Origin: an uncultured Roseicyclus sp. | Lineage (GTDB): Bacteria; Pseudomonadota; Alphaproteobacteria; Rhodobacterales; Rhodobacteraceae | Direction: 5' to 3' | DNA: 64,000 nt | NCBI GenBank assembly: GCA_947494975.1 | Contig: CANLXA010000002.1 | Coordinates: 1,015,391-1,079,390 of the forward strand | Made by a program: the position numbers and the translations under genes | Shown: one piece after another, positions 29,197 through 37,723 of the stretch | How positions within the stretch are numbered: the first letter of the stretch is position 1 | Layout: each line of letters opens with the position of its first letter | Notes under the pieces: generated by a model | What the model was told of the DNA's origin: nothing | Seen by the model: only the letters and a program-made list of their open reading frames with translations | Databases searched by the model: none

Positions 29197-29576
29197 TCTT
29201 GCATATCCATTTTCAGTCCATCCCGGTTGAGGATCAGGACCGCGCCCTGGCGTTCTACACGGACAAACTGGGCTTCGACGTGCATACCGACGCGCCTTAT
29301 GGCGACAACTGGCGCTGGATTTTCCTGACTTTGCCCGGCGGGCAGACGCGGCTTCATTTCGCCGCGAAGACGGAAATGGAGGTACACGGCAAGCCGGCCC
29401 TTTGCCTCGTCTCTGACGATGTCGATGCAGAATGTGCCCGCTTGACCCAGGCCGGTGTGGCGATCAGCCAGGGCCCCGACGACGCGCCGTGGGCGGCCGG
29501 GGTCCGCTGGGCCACACTCCGCGACACCGAAGACAACATCATCCTGATTGAGAGCTTCACGGCAGAAGGAGCCTGA
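29193..29576 (+). CDS. VOC-family glyoxalase-like protein in the preT-preA operon
   Basis: The 127-residue protein has VOC features: IHFQSIPVEDQDRALAFYTD, LGFDVHTDAPYGDNWRWIFL, LHFAAKTEMEVHGKPALCLV and WATLRDTEDNIILIESF. ATG 29193 overlaps the methyltransferase stop, and preA starts one base after this stop, which implies translational coupling. It could act on an aldehyde or other by-product of the pathway; this is inference from position only. Confidence 0.85.
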   Translation: MILHIHFQSIPVEDQDRALAFYTDKLGFDVHTDAPYGDNWRWIFLTLPGGQTRLHFAAKTEMEVHGKPALCLVSDDVDAECARLTQAGVAISQGPDDAPWAAGVRWATLRDTEDNIILIESFTAEGA

Positions 29577-29577
29577 C

Positions 29578-30882
29578 ATGGCAGATCTTTCCAGCGACTT
29601 CATCGGCATTTCCTCGCCGAACCCGTTCTGGCTGGCCTCGGCCCCGCCGACAGACAAGGAATACAACGTCCGCCGCGCCTTCGAGGCCGGGTGGGGCGGT
29701 GTCGTCTGGAAGACGTTGGGGGCCGAAGGGCTGCCCGTCGTCAACGTCAACGGCCCGCGATACGGCGCGATCTACGGGGCGGACCGGCGCCTTTTGGGCC
29801 TCAACAATATCGAGCTAATCACCGACCGGGACCTCTACACCAACCTTGAAGAGATCAAGCGTGTGAAGGCTGACTATCCGGACCGCGCGATGATCGTGTC
29901 GATCATGGTGCCGTGTGAGGAACAGGCGTGGAAAGATATTCTGCCGTTGGTGGAGGATACCGGCGCGGATGGGATCGAGCTGAACTTCGGCTGTCCGCAC
30001 GGGATGTCCGAGCGCGGCATGGGCGCTGCGGTGGGGCAGGTGCCGGAATACATCGAAATGGTCACGCGCTGGTGCAAGCAATACTATTCCAGGCCCGTGA
30101 TCGTGAAGCTGACGCCCAACATCACCGATATCCGCAAGCCGGCCGAGGCCGCGCATCGCGGTGGGGCGGATGCGGTGTCCTTGATCAACACCATCAACTC
30201 GATCACCTCGGTCAATCTCGACACGATGAGCCCCGAGCCGTCGATTGGCGGCAAAGGTTCCCATGGCGGATATTGTGGTCCGGCGGTGAAGCCGATTGCG
30301 ATGTCGATGGTGTCGGAAATTGCCCGCAACGCCGAAACACGCGGCCTGCCGATTTCGGGCATCGGCGGCGTCACCACATGGCGCGACGCGGCGGAGTTCA
30401 TGGCGTTGGGGGCAGGCAATGTTCAGGTCTGCACGGCGGCGATGACCTATGGCTTCAAGATCGTGGCGGAGATGATTTCCGGCCTGTCGCAATATCTCGA
30501 CGAGAAGGGCATGAGCCTCGATGATCTGGTCGGCCGCGCCGTTCCGAACGTGACGGATTGGCAGTATCTGGACCTCAACTACGTCACCAAGGCGCGGATC
30601 GACCAGGATGCCTGCATCAAATGCGGGCGCTGCTACGCGGCCTGCGAAGACACGTCGCACCAGGCGATTTCGATGTCCGAGGACCGGGTGTTCGAGGTGA
30701 TCGACGCCGAATGCGTGGCCTGCAACCTGTGCGTGAATGTCTGCCCGGTGGAGGATTGCATCACGATGGTCGAACTGGCCCCGGGTGAGATAGATGAGCG
30801 GACGGGCAAGCCCGTGTCGCCCGAATACGCCAACTGGACCACGCATCCCAACAACCCCGGCGCGGTCAAGGCGGCGGAGTGA
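29578..30882 (+). CDS. preA: NAD-dependent dihydropyrimidine dehydrogenase, catalytic subunit
   Basis: The 434-residue protein has a DHOD-like FMN barrel (SSPNPFWLASAPPTDKEYNV; ELNFGCPHGMSERGMGAAVG, with the active-site cysteine in this region; SLINTINSITSVNLDTM). A ferredoxin-like tail with two 4Fe-4S motifs follows, CIKCGRCYAACEDTSHQAI and CVACNLCVNVCPVEDC. With PreT it reduces uracil and thymine using NADH. ATG 29578 gives MADLSSDFIGI, the family N-terminus. The next gene starts 10 bases later. Confidence 0.95.
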   Translation: MADLSSDFIGISSPNPFWLASAPPTDKEYNVRRAFEAGWGGVVWKTLGAEGLPVVNVNGPRYGAIYGADRRLLGLNNIELITDRDLYTNLEEIKRVKADYPDRAMIVSIMVPCEEQAWKDILPLVEDTGADGIELNFGCPHGMSERGMGAAVGQVPEYIEMVTRWCKQYYSRPVIVKLTPNITDIRKPAEAAHRGGADAVSLINTINSITSVNLDTMSPEPSIGGKGSHGGYCGPAVKPIAMSMVSEIARNAETRGLPISGIGGVTTWRDAAEFMALGAGNVQVCTAAMTYGFKIVAEMISGLSQYLDEKGMSLDDLVGRAVPNVTDWQYLDLNYVTKARIDQDACIKCGRCYAACEDTSHQAISMSEDRVFEVIDAECVACNLCVNVCPVEDCITMVELAPGEIDERTGKPVSPEYANWTTHPNNPGAVKAAE

Positions 30883-30892
30883 GCGGACCTGG

Positions 30893-31312
30893 ATGATCGA
30901 ACGCCTTGACCATGTGAACCTTCAGACGGTCCAGATGGACGCGATGATCGCGTGGTACACACGGTATCTGCAGTTGAAGAGCGGCCCGCGCCCGCCGTTT
31001 CCGTTTCCCGGCGCGTGGCTTTACGCGGGCGATCTGCCTGTGGTGCATCTGGTTGAAGTGGCGCAGGCGCCGCCCAAGGCCGCAGATCTGGCCTTGGAAC
31101 ATGCGGCGTTTCGGGCGAAGGGCCTGCCGGGCTTCTTGGGGCGTTTGGCGGCGGGGCAGGAGCCGCACAGGGTGGTACAGGTGCCGAATATGCCGCTTGT
31201 ACAAGTGAATGTCTGGGACCCGGACGGCAATCATCTGCATGTGGATTTCGACGCGGCAGAGGCCGAGGGGCTGGATCTGGAAGCCTTCACAGTGTCGAAG
31301 ATCAAGGCCTAA
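30893..31312 (+). CDS. VOC-family protein following preA
   Basis: This 139-residue protein starts MIERLDHVNLQTVQMDAMIA and keeps VOC features: the WYTRYLQLKSGPRPPF segment, VHLVEVAQ, LEHAAFRAKGL and VNVWDPDGNHLHVDF. It is only distantly like the VOC protein before preA. The short 10-base gap suggests co-expression with preA. It is convergent with the rutR-like gene. Its function in pyrimidine breakdown is unknown. Confidence 0.83.
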   Translation: MIERLDHVNLQTVQMDAMIAWYTRYLQLKSGPRPPFPFPGAWLYAGDLPVVHLVEVAQAPPKAADLALEHAAFRAKGLPGFLGRLAAGQEPHRVVQVPNMPLVQVNVWDPDGNHLHVDFDAAEAEGLDLEAFTVSKIKA

Positions 31313-31332
31313 ACCGCGCCGAGAGACCGGAA

Positions 31333-31944
31333 TCAGGGCGCCAAAACCCTCCGAAACAGCGCGTCCAAAAACACCTCCGCCTCGTCAATCGGCTCGCGGC
31401 CTTCGCCCAGAACGGCGCGGACCTGCACATCGAAATCGGCATAATGCTGGGTCAGCGACCAGATCGAGAAGATCAGGTGATGTGGGTCCACGGGCGCAAG
31501 CCGACCTGCGGCGGACCAGCCGCGCAGAACCTCTGCCTTTTCATCCACAAGCGCTTTGAGATCCGTCGCCAGCCCGTCCTTCATCCGGGGCGCCCCCTGC
31601 ACGATCTCCTGCGCGAAGAGCCGCGACTCCCGCGGCAAATCGCGGCTCATCTGCAGCTTGCGGCGGACATAGGCCAGCAGCTCTTCCTGCGGATCGCCCC
31701 CGGCATCCAAATCCCGGAGCGGATCGAGCCAAGTGTCCACGAGCCCCTCAAGAAGGGTCACATGGATCTCTTCCTTGGAGACGAAATAGTAGAGCAGGTT
31801 GGGCTTGGAGAGGCCCGCTTCGGTGGCGATCTCGTCCAACGTGGCCCCGCGAAAGCCGTGGCGGGAGAAGACATCCAGCGCCGCCTCCAGCACGCGGGCG
31901 CGGTTTTTCTCCTGGATGCGGGTGCGGGTTTTGGGGCTGCTCAT
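31333..31944 (-). CDS. rutR: TetR-family regulator of pyrimidine catabolism, RutR-like
   Basis: The 203-residue protein has an N-terminal TetR helix-turn-helix (VLEAALDVFSRHGFRGATLD; GLSKPNLLYYFVSKEEIHV) and a C-terminal domain of the RutR/YcdC type (ESRLFAQEIVQGAPRMKDGL; HLIFSIWSLTQHYADFDVQV). In E. coli RutR senses uracil and controls the rut pyrimidine genes. Here it sits between preTA and the downstream degradation genes and is divergent from the aminotransferase gene, whose upstream region contains an exact RutR consensus site. That pairing makes the assignment firm. Confidence 0.9.
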   Translation of the reverse strand: MSSPKTRTRIQEKNRARVLEAALDVFSRHGFRGATLDEIATEAGLSKPNLLYYFVSKEEIHVTLLEGLVDTWLDPLRDLDAGGDPQEELLAYVRRKLQMSRDLPRESRLFAQEIVQGAPRMKDGLATDLKALVDEKAEVLRGWSAAGRLAPVDPHHLIFSIWSLTQHYADFDVQVRAVLGEGREPIDEAEVFLDALFRRVLAP

Positions 31945-32087
31945 CCTGCGGTTCTGTTCCTGCCTGATTGGGGGGCAAACCGGGCGATTGCGGGCCCGAT
32001 GATTGCCGAAGAGCGCAGGTCGCGCCCGGATGCCTGCAATGTGCTATCGTTTAAGTTGACTGTCACAGGGCTTTTGCTAGCGTGCCC

Positions 32088-32103
32088 TTGACCATTTGGT
32101 CAA
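32088..32103. promoter_or_regulatory. RutR operator, exact consensus match
   Basis: TTGACCATTTGGTCAA matches the E. coli RutR consensus TTGACCA-NN-TGGTCAA at all 14 defined positions. It is 44 bases before the aminotransferase ATG and 144 bases before the divergent rutR start. A -35-like TTGACT (32056-32061) with a weak TAGCGT 16 bases later lies just upstream, so a bound repressor would cover the expected transcription start. Confidence 0.85.
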
Positions 32104-32146
32104 AAAGAAAATGCGCCTGCCCGACAGGCGTTGGGGAGATCAGACC

Positions 32147-33478
32147 ATGGCACTCGACCGTTCCAACCCGGTTCCCAATGACCTGAGCGCGTTCTGGATG
32201 CCGTTCACGGCCAACCGGCAGTTCAAGCAGACGCCGCGCATGTTCGTTGGCGCCGACAAGATGCATTACACCACCGCCGACGGGCGGCAGGTGCTGGATG
32301 GCACTGCCGGTTTGTGGTGCTGCAATGCGGGCCACAACCAACCGCGTATCGTGGAGGCGATCCAGAAACAGGCCGCCGAGATGGACTACGCGCCCGCGTT
32401 CCAGATGGGCCATCCGAAAGCCTTCGAACTTGCAAATCGTCTGCGCGACATGGCGCCCGACCCGTTCGAGCATGTCTTCTACACCAATTCCGGGTCTGAA
32501 TCCGTGGAGACCGCCCTCAAGATCGCCATCGCCTACCAGCGCGCCATCGGGCAGGGGAGCCGAACGCGCCTGATCGGGCGCGAGCGGGGCTATCACGGGG
32601 TGAATTTCGGCGGCATTTCCGTTGGCGGAATCGTGAACAATCGCAAGGTTTTCGGGTCATTGTTGACGGGTGTGGACCATCTGCCCCACACCCATCTGCT
32701 GGACCAAAACAGCTTCGTGCGTGGTCAACCCGAGCATGGCGCGCATCTGGCCGACGAGTTGGAACGGATCGTGGCGCTGCATGGCGCAGAGACCATCGCC
32801 GCCTGTATTGTGGAGCCGATGGCGGGCTCAACCGGCGTTCTGATGCCGCCCAAGGGCTACCTCGAAAAGTTGCGCGAGATCTGCACCAAGCACGGCATCC
32901 TGTTGATCTTCGACGAGGTGATCACCGGGTTCGGGCGGCTTGGCAGCAGCTTCGCGGCGGCGCATTTCAACGTGATGCCCGACATGATCACCTGCGCCAA
33001 GGGCCTGACCAACGGCGTGATCCCGATGGGCGCTGTGCTGGCCACCAAGGCCATCCACGACGCCTTCATGACCGGGCCCGACCACCTGATCGAACTGTTC
33101 CACGGCTATACCTATTCCGGCAATCCGATTGCGTCGGCCGCCGGTCTGGCGACGCTGGAGACCTACAAGGAAGACGGGTTGTTCGAGCGCGCGGCGGAGC
33201 TTGCGCCTTATTGGGAAGACGGCCTGCATTCCCTGCGCGATTGCCCCCATGTGATCGATATCCGCAATATGGGCCTGATCGGCGCGGTCGAGTTGGAGCC
33301 GATTGCGGGCGAGCCCACGAAACGCGCGTTCCAGGCGTTTCTCGACTGCTACGACAAGAACGTTCTGATCCGCACGACCGGCGATATCATCGCCATGTCA
33401 CCGCCGCTGATCATCTCCAAATCCGAGATTGATACGTTGTTCGGCACACTTCGGGACGTGTTGCAGGGGCTGGACTAG
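32147..33478 (+). CDS. Class III aminotransferase, beta-alanine:pyruvate type
   Basis: This 443-residue protein resembles omega-amino acid:pyruvate aminotransferases: NDLSAFWMPFTANRQFKQTP at the start, VFYTNSGSESVETALKIAIA, the PLP-binding LLIFDEVITGFGRLGSSFAA and the Schiff-base lysine in ITCAKGLTNGVIPMGAV. It would convert beta-alanine (from uracil) or 3-aminoisobutyrate (from thymine) to the semialdehyde. GGGGAG precedes ATG 32147. It is the first gene behind the RutR site, and the next gene begins directly at its stop. Confidence 0.9.
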   Translation: MALDRSNPVPNDLSAFWMPFTANRQFKQTPRMFVGADKMHYTTADGRQVLDGTAGLWCCNAGHNQPRIVEAIQKQAAEMDYAPAFQMGHPKAFELANRLRDMAPDPFEHVFYTNSGSESVETALKIAIAYQRAIGQGSRTRLIGRERGYHGVNFGGISVGGIVNNRKVFGSLLTGVDHLPHTHLLDQNSFVRGQPEHGAHLADELERIVALHGAETIAACIVEPMAGSTGVLMPPKGYLEKLREICTKHGILLIFDEVITGFGRLGSSFAAAHFNVMPDMITCAKGLTNGVIPMGAVLATKAIHDAFMTGPDHLIELFHGYTYSGNPIASAAGLATLETYKEDGLFERAAELAPYWEDGLHSLRDCPHVIDIRNMGLIGAVELEPIAGEPTKRAFQAFLDCYDKNVLIRTTGDIIAMSPPLIISKSEIDTLFGTLRDVLQGLD

Positions 33479-33760
33479 ATGGCTGACGCAAAGGCAGAAA
33501 CCCTGATTGACGACGACCGTGTCCGGGTCACCCGGTTCGATTTTGCGCCCGGCGATGAGACCGGCTGGCACACCCATGGTATGGATTACGTCATCACCAC
33601 GCTGACCGATTGCGCCATGCGCCTGGAGGAACCGGGCGGCGACACGCGGGACGTCTTTGTTGCGGCGGGCACGGTTTATCGCCGCGACAAGGGTGTGGAA
33701 CACAATGTCATCAATGGTGGAGGCGCGCCGATGACCTTCATCGAGACGGAACTGAAGTAG
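33479..33760 (+). CDS. Small cupin-domain protein
   Basis: The 93-residue single-domain cupin has the metal motif GWHTHGMDYVITTLTDCAMR and a second motif around KGVEHNVINGGGAPMTFIE. It starts at the base after the aminotransferase stop and is followed 9 bases later by the amidohydrolase, so it belongs to the pyrimidine operon. Small cupins are often found beside beta-ureidopropionase genes; the role is unproven. Confidence 0.88.
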   Translation: MADAKAETLIDDDRVRVTRFDFAPGDETGWHTHGMDYVITTLTDCAMRLEEPGGDTRDVFVAAGTVYRRDKGVEHNVINGGGAPMTFIETELK

Positions 33761-33769
33761 GAACACCCC

Positions 33770-35020
33770 ATGGCCTCTCCCGCGGAAAACATGAAAATCA
33801 ACGGCGAGCGCCTGTGGGACTCGCTGATGGAGATGGCCAAGATCGGCCCCGGCATCGCGGGGGGCAACAACCGCCAGACCCTGACCGACGCGGACAGCGA
33901 GGGGCGGCATCTGTTCGCAAAATGGTGTGACGCGGCGGGCTGTTCGATGGGAGTCGACACGATGGGCAACATGTTTGCCCGGCGTGAGGGCACCGATCCC
34001 GATGCGCTGCCGGTCTATGTGGGCTCTCACCTCGATACGCAGCCGACGGGGGGCAAGTATGACGGCGTGCTCGGGGTGCTCGGCGGTTTGGAAATCATCC
34101 GATCCCTCAATGATCTGGGCATCAAGACAAAGCACCCGATTGTGGTGACGAACTGGACCAACGAGGAAGGCACGCGCTATGCGCCCGCGATGCTGGCCTC
34201 CGGTGTCTTCGCCGGAAAACACACGCAGGATTGGGCCTATGACCGCGTCGATGCGGACGGCAAACGGTTCGGCGATGAGTTGGAGCGGATCGGCTGGAAG
34301 GGCGAGGAAAAGGTCGGCGACCGCAAGATGCATGCGTTTTTCGAGCTGCATATCGAACAGGGTCCGATCCTGGAGGCGGAGGGCATCGATGTGGGCGTCG
34401 TGACCCACGGGCAGGGGCTCCGCTGGATCGAATGCACGATCACCGGCAAGGAGAGCCATACCGGCTCCACGCCGATGCATATGCGCAAGAATGCGGGGCG
34501 CGGCCTGGCTCTGGTGACGGAACTCGTCCACGAGATTGCCATGAAGAACCAGCCCAATGCGGTGGGCGCCATAGGCCATGTCGATGTCTACCCGAATTCG
34601 CGGAACATCATTCCGGGCAAGGTCGTCTTCACGGTCGATATGCGCACCCACATCCTCGACAAGCTCAACGCCATGGTGGATGAGTTGATGGCGCGTGCGC
34701 CGAAGCTCTGCGAAGACATCGAAGTGAGCTTCGAGGCCGAGATCGTGGGCCAGTTCGACCCGCCCGCCTTTGATGACGGATGTGTCACAGCTGTCAGACA
34801 AGCGGCTGAAAGGCTTGGATATTCTCACATGGATATCGTATCCGGGGCAGGGCACGATGCGTGCTGGATCAATGATGTGGCCCCGACGGCAATGGTGATG
34901 TGTCCCTGCGTGGACGGGTTGAGCCATAACGAGGCCGAGGAAATCAGCCCGGAATGGGCGGCGGCCGGGGCGAATGTGCTGTTCCATGCGGTCGTGGAAA
35001 CGGCGGAGATAGTGGAATGA
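33770..35020 (+). CDS. M20-family N-carbamoyl-beta-alanine amidohydrolase (HyuC/AmaB-like)
   Basis: This 416-residue zinc hydrolase has VGSHLDTQPTGGKYDGVLGV, TNEEGTRYAPAML, the dimer-bridging ELHIEQGPILEAEGI and MDIVSGAGHDACWI near the end, the marks of the carbamoylase/allantoate amidohydrolase group. Next to a dihydropyrimidinase and PreTA its most likely substrate is N-carbamoyl-beta-alanine, releasing beta-alanine, CO2 and ammonia. Allantoate hydrolase is the main alternative, but no allantoin genes are here. Its stop overlaps the next start (ATGA). Confidence 0.88.
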   Translation: MASPAENMKINGERLWDSLMEMAKIGPGIAGGNNRQTLTDADSEGRHLFAKWCDAAGCSMGVDTMGNMFARREGTDPDALPVYVGSHLDTQPTGGKYDGVLGVLGGLEIIRSLNDLGIKTKHPIVVTNWTNEEGTRYAPAMLASGVFAGKHTQDWAYDRVDADGKRFGDELERIGWKGEEKVGDRKMHAFFELHIEQGPILEAEGIDVGVVTHGQGLRWIECTITGKESHTGSTPMHMRKNAGRGLALVTELVHEIAMKNQPNAVGAIGHVDVYPNSRNIIPGKVVFTVDMRTHILDKLNAMVDELMARAPKLCEDIEVSFEAEIVGQFDPPAFDDGCVTAVRQAAERLGYSHMDIVSGAGHDACWINDVAPTAMVMCPCVDGLSHNEAEEISPEWAAAGANVLFHAVVETAEIVE

Positions 35021-35271
35021 AATCAAAGGTATGGCTTGCATTGGGTGCGGTTGTGGCCCTTGCGGGATGTGTGACGACCACGCCCGAGGGCCAAAGCGAG
35101 GTGCTGCCCGAAGAGGTGCTGGCCCTTGTCGCGCCTGGCCAGGATACGTCGACCGTTCGGCTTGAGGCCGATGGCTGCTACTGGTTCCTGCATCGCGGGC
35201 CGGTCGAGAGCACCTACATCCCGCTTCTGACGCGGGAACAGCGGATGATCTGCGTGACCGCGCAGGGGTAA
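35017..35271 (+). CDS. Small lipoprotein in the pyrimidine operon
   Basis: The 84-residue protein starts with a lipoprotein signal (MKSKVWLALGAVVALAGC), with lipobox LAGC and the modified cysteine at position 18 or so. A short mature part ends in LLTREQRMICVTAQG and contains DGCYWFLHRGP. The start ATG overlaps the amidohydrolase stop. I do not recognise the family; similar short proteins appear next to hydantoinase genes in related genomes. Confidence 0.8.
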   Translation: MKSKVWLALGAVVALAGCVTTTPEGQSEVLPEEVLALVAPGQDTSTVRLEADGCYWFLHRGPVESTYIPLLTREQRMICVTAQG

Positions 35272-35294
35272 ACGGAGTTAACCAGGGGGATCCC

Positions 35295-36758
35295 ATGAGC
35301 AAGGTGATCAAGGGCGGCACGGTGGTGACCGCTGACCGTCAGTGGATGGCGGATGTGCTGATCGAGGGTGAGAAGATCGCCGAGATCGGTGAGAACCTGA
35401 GCGGTGACGAGGTGATCGACGCCTCCGACGCCTATGTGATCCCCGGTGGGATCGACCCCCACACCCATCTGGAAATGCCCTTCATGGGCACCACGGCGGC
35501 CGAAACGTTCGAGACCGGCACCTTTGCCGCCGCGGCGGGCGGGACCACGATGCTGGTCGATTTCTGCCTTCCGGGCGAAGACGGCTCGCTTCTTAATGCC
35601 ATCGATGAATGGGACCGCAAGTCGAAGGATCAGATCTGCGTCGACATCTCGTATCACATGGCGATCACCGGCTGGAATGAGAGCATTTTCAACGAGATGG
35701 AAGCCGTCGTTAAAGAGCGTGGCATCAACACGTTCAAGCATTTCATGGCCTATAAGGGCGCCCTGATGATCGAGGATGACGAGATGTTCGCCTCCTTCAA
35801 GCGCTGCGCCGAACTGGGGGCGCTGCCGCTGGTTCATGCCGAGAACGGCGACATCGTCGCGGAGCTTCAGCAGAAATACCTGGAAGAAGGTGTGTTCGGG
35901 CCGGAGGGGCATGCATACTCTCGCCCGCCTGAGGTGGAGGGTGAGGCCGCGAACCGGGCGATCATGATTGCGGATGCCGCGGGCACGCCACTCTACATCG
36001 TGCATGTGTCGTGTGAGCAGGCCCATGAGGCGATCCGGCGTGCGCGCCAGAAGGGCATGCGGGTTTATGGCGAGCCGCTGATCCAGCACCTGACGCTGGA
36101 TGAAAGCGAGTATTTCAACAAGGATTGGCAATATGCCGCGCGCCGCGTGATGTCGCCGCCCTTCCGGTCGAAGGACCATCAGGATGGGCTGTGGAACGGC
36201 CTCGCGGCGGGGTCGCTGCAGGTTGTGGCGACCGACCATGCGGCCTTCACGGATGAGCAGAAACGCATGGGCGTGGACAATTTCGCGATGATTCCCAACG
36301 GGACCGGCGGGCTTGAGGAGCGGATGGCGATGCTCTGGACCAAGGGGGTCGAAACGGGCCGCCTGACGCCGGAGGAGTTTGTGGCCGTAACGTCGTCGAA
36401 CATCGCCAAGATCCTGAACATCTACCCGATGAAGGGTGGGATCAACGTGGGCGGAGACGCCGATGTGGTGGTCTGGGACCCGAAGCTGGGGCGGACGATT
36501 AACACGGCGACGGCAAAATCTATTCTTGATTACAACGTGTTCGAGGGAATGGAGGTCAGCGCCTCGCCCCGCTACACGCTGTCGCGCGGGGATGTGGTCT
36601 GGGCCGCGGGGCAGAACTCGCAACCGCAGCCGGGTAGGGGCCGTTTCGTGAAACGCCCGCCCGCGGCGAGTCCGAGCCAAGCGTTGAGCAAGTGGAAAGC
36701 GCTGAATACCCCCCGCAAGATCGAACGCGATCCTTTGAACATCCCGGCGGGGGTTTGA
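35295..36758 (+). CDS. hydA: Dihydropyrimidinase (hydantoinase)
   Basis: The 487-residue amidohydrolase has the zinc-binding GGIDPHTHLEMPFMGTTAAE, the HFMAYKGALMIEDDEMF segment with the lysine expected to be carboxylated, LVHAENGDIV, PLYIVHVSCEQAHEAI and VVATDHAAFTDEQKR. It opens dihydrouracil and dihydrothymine to N-carbamoyl-beta-amino acids. CAGGGGG precedes ATG 35295. It links PreTA to the carbamoyl-amidohydrolase and completes the pathway. Confidence 0.95.
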   Translation: MSKVIKGGTVVTADRQWMADVLIEGEKIAEIGENLSGDEVIDASDAYVIPGGIDPHTHLEMPFMGTTAAETFETGTFAAAAGGTTMLVDFCLPGEDGSLLNAIDEWDRKSKDQICVDISYHMAITGWNESIFNEMEAVVKERGINTFKHFMAYKGALMIEDDEMFASFKRCAELGALPLVHAENGDIVAELQQKYLEEGVFGPEGHAYSRPPEVEGEAANRAIMIADAAGTPLYIVHVSCEQAHEAIRRARQKGMRVYGEPLIQHLTLDESEYFNKDWQYAARRVMSPPFRSKDHQDGLWNGLAAGSLQVVATDHAAFTDEQKRMGVDNFAMIPNGTGGLEERMAMLWTKGVETGRLTPEEFVAVTSSNIAKILNIYPMKGGINVGGDADVVVWDPKLGRTINTATAKSILDYNVFEGMEVSASPRYTLSRGDVVWAAGQNSQPQPGRGRFVKRPPAASPSQALSKWKALNTPRKIERDPLNIPAGV

Positions 36759-36799
36759 CCGCCACTATCGATTTGAAATCTCGTTCAGGAGCAGCATTC

Positions 36800-37171
36800 A
36801 TGCCGCGACATTCACTGATTCTCTGCGCCGTAGCCTCGCTTCTTTCCGTCGTTCCCGCATGCCTCTCCGCCGAAAACGTTATCTCGCCAGACCGCACCTG
36901 GGCCGACGCCGAGGGGTGCAACGTCCTTACGGGCGGCTGGTCCGGGCAGGCCTTCACCATCGTGACCCGCGAGGAAATCCGGTTTTGGGAAACCACGTGC
37001 TTCATCAACGATACGCAATATGCGGACGGTCAATCCCTCATCGTCATGGCCACCTGCGAAGGCCTCGAAGAGACCCGGCAGGAGGTCTATCAGTTTGCCG
37101 CGAATGTCGATGGTTCGGCGCGGCTGTACCACGAAGGCTATGATTGGGAGGCATTGCTGGATGAGTGTTAA
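36800..37171 (+). CDS. Small secreted cysteine-containing protein, copy 1
   Basis: This 123-residue protein has a signal peptide (MPRHSLILCAVASLLSVVPA) and a mature part with five cysteines, around GCNVLTGG, ETTCFIND, ATCEGLEE and a C-terminal DEC. TREEIRFWETTC is matched by a similar segment in the next gene, so the two are diverged paralogues. AGGAG precedes ATG 36800. I do not recognise a family. It follows hydA by 41 bases and its stop overlaps the next start. Confidence 0.75.
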   Translation: MPRHSLILCAVASLLSVVPACLSAENVISPDRTWADAEGCNVLTGGWSGQAFTIVTREEIRFWETTCFINDTQYADGQSLIVMATCEGLEETRQEVYQFAANVDGSARLYHEGYDWEALLDEC

Positions 37172-37538
37172 AGGCCTGCGCGTCGGTTTCCTCGGGTCCA
37201 TCTTAGCCTGCATCGCTTCGGTCGCCGGGGCCGATGGTCACAGTGTGCAACTCGATGGCGTATACGGAAATGCGCGCGGCTGCATATTGGCGCGGGGCCA
37301 AGAGGTTGGATCGGACGAGACGTTCATCCTGTCTTCGGATCGTTTCCGGTTCTTCGACGACGAATGCACCGGTCTGACCATCGCAGACCTTGGCGACGGA
37401 ACGTTCGAAGTGTCCGCCCCGTGCCCCACCTACAACGGCGAAAACCTCTCACTGGTGCCCTACGGCGACCGGGACGGGTATCAGTTATTCGCGTACCCCG
37501 GCAGCGGCGTCGCGGAGGCGCTCAACCCGTGTCAGTAG
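37161..37538 (+). CDS. Small secreted cysteine-containing protein, copy 2
   Basis: The 125-residue protein has a signal peptide (VGFLGSILACIASVAGADG). Its mature part aligns with the preceding protein: RGCILARGQEV, SDRFRFFDDECTGL, SAPCPTYNGENLSL and a C-terminal NPCQ. The ATG (37161) overlaps the stop of copy 1 by 11 bases. Conserved cysteine spacing suggests two disulfides in the periplasm. A solute-binding or inhibitor role beside the importer is possible but unsupported. Confidence 0.75.
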   Translation: MSVKGLRVGFLGSILACIASVAGADGHSVQLDGVYGNARGCILARGQEVGSDETFILSSDRFRFFDDECTGLTIADLGDGTFEVSAPCPTYNGENLSLVPYGDRDGYQLFAYPGSGVAEALNPCQ

Positions 37539-37723
37539 ATCGAGAACACACCCAAGGTGCAGCTGCGGCGGCGGCCAATGCCCCCATTATCTCCGCCCGC
37601 AAACTTGACCCGACGTTTCGAGCCAACAATGGCCCGGTGGAGGCCCTCAGCGACGTGAATTTGCAGACCAACAAGGGCGATTTCGTCTCGTTCATCGGAT
37701 CACCGGAGTCGACCCGCCAATGA
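37529..37723 (+). pseudogene. Truncated N-terminus of an ABC transporter ATPase
   Basis: A GTG-started frame of 64 residues is homologous to the start of the intact ATPase at 38195: its last 40 residues before the break share 27 identities, with NKGDFVSFIG identical. The similarity stops exactly at the P-loop, where GPSGCGKTT is replaced by GSPESTRQ and a stop. No nucleotide-binding or signature motif is left, so it cannot be an ATPase. It overlaps the previous stop and the next start, so it may still be translated. It looks like the stub of a duplicated or replaced importer ATPase gene. Confidence 0.8.
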
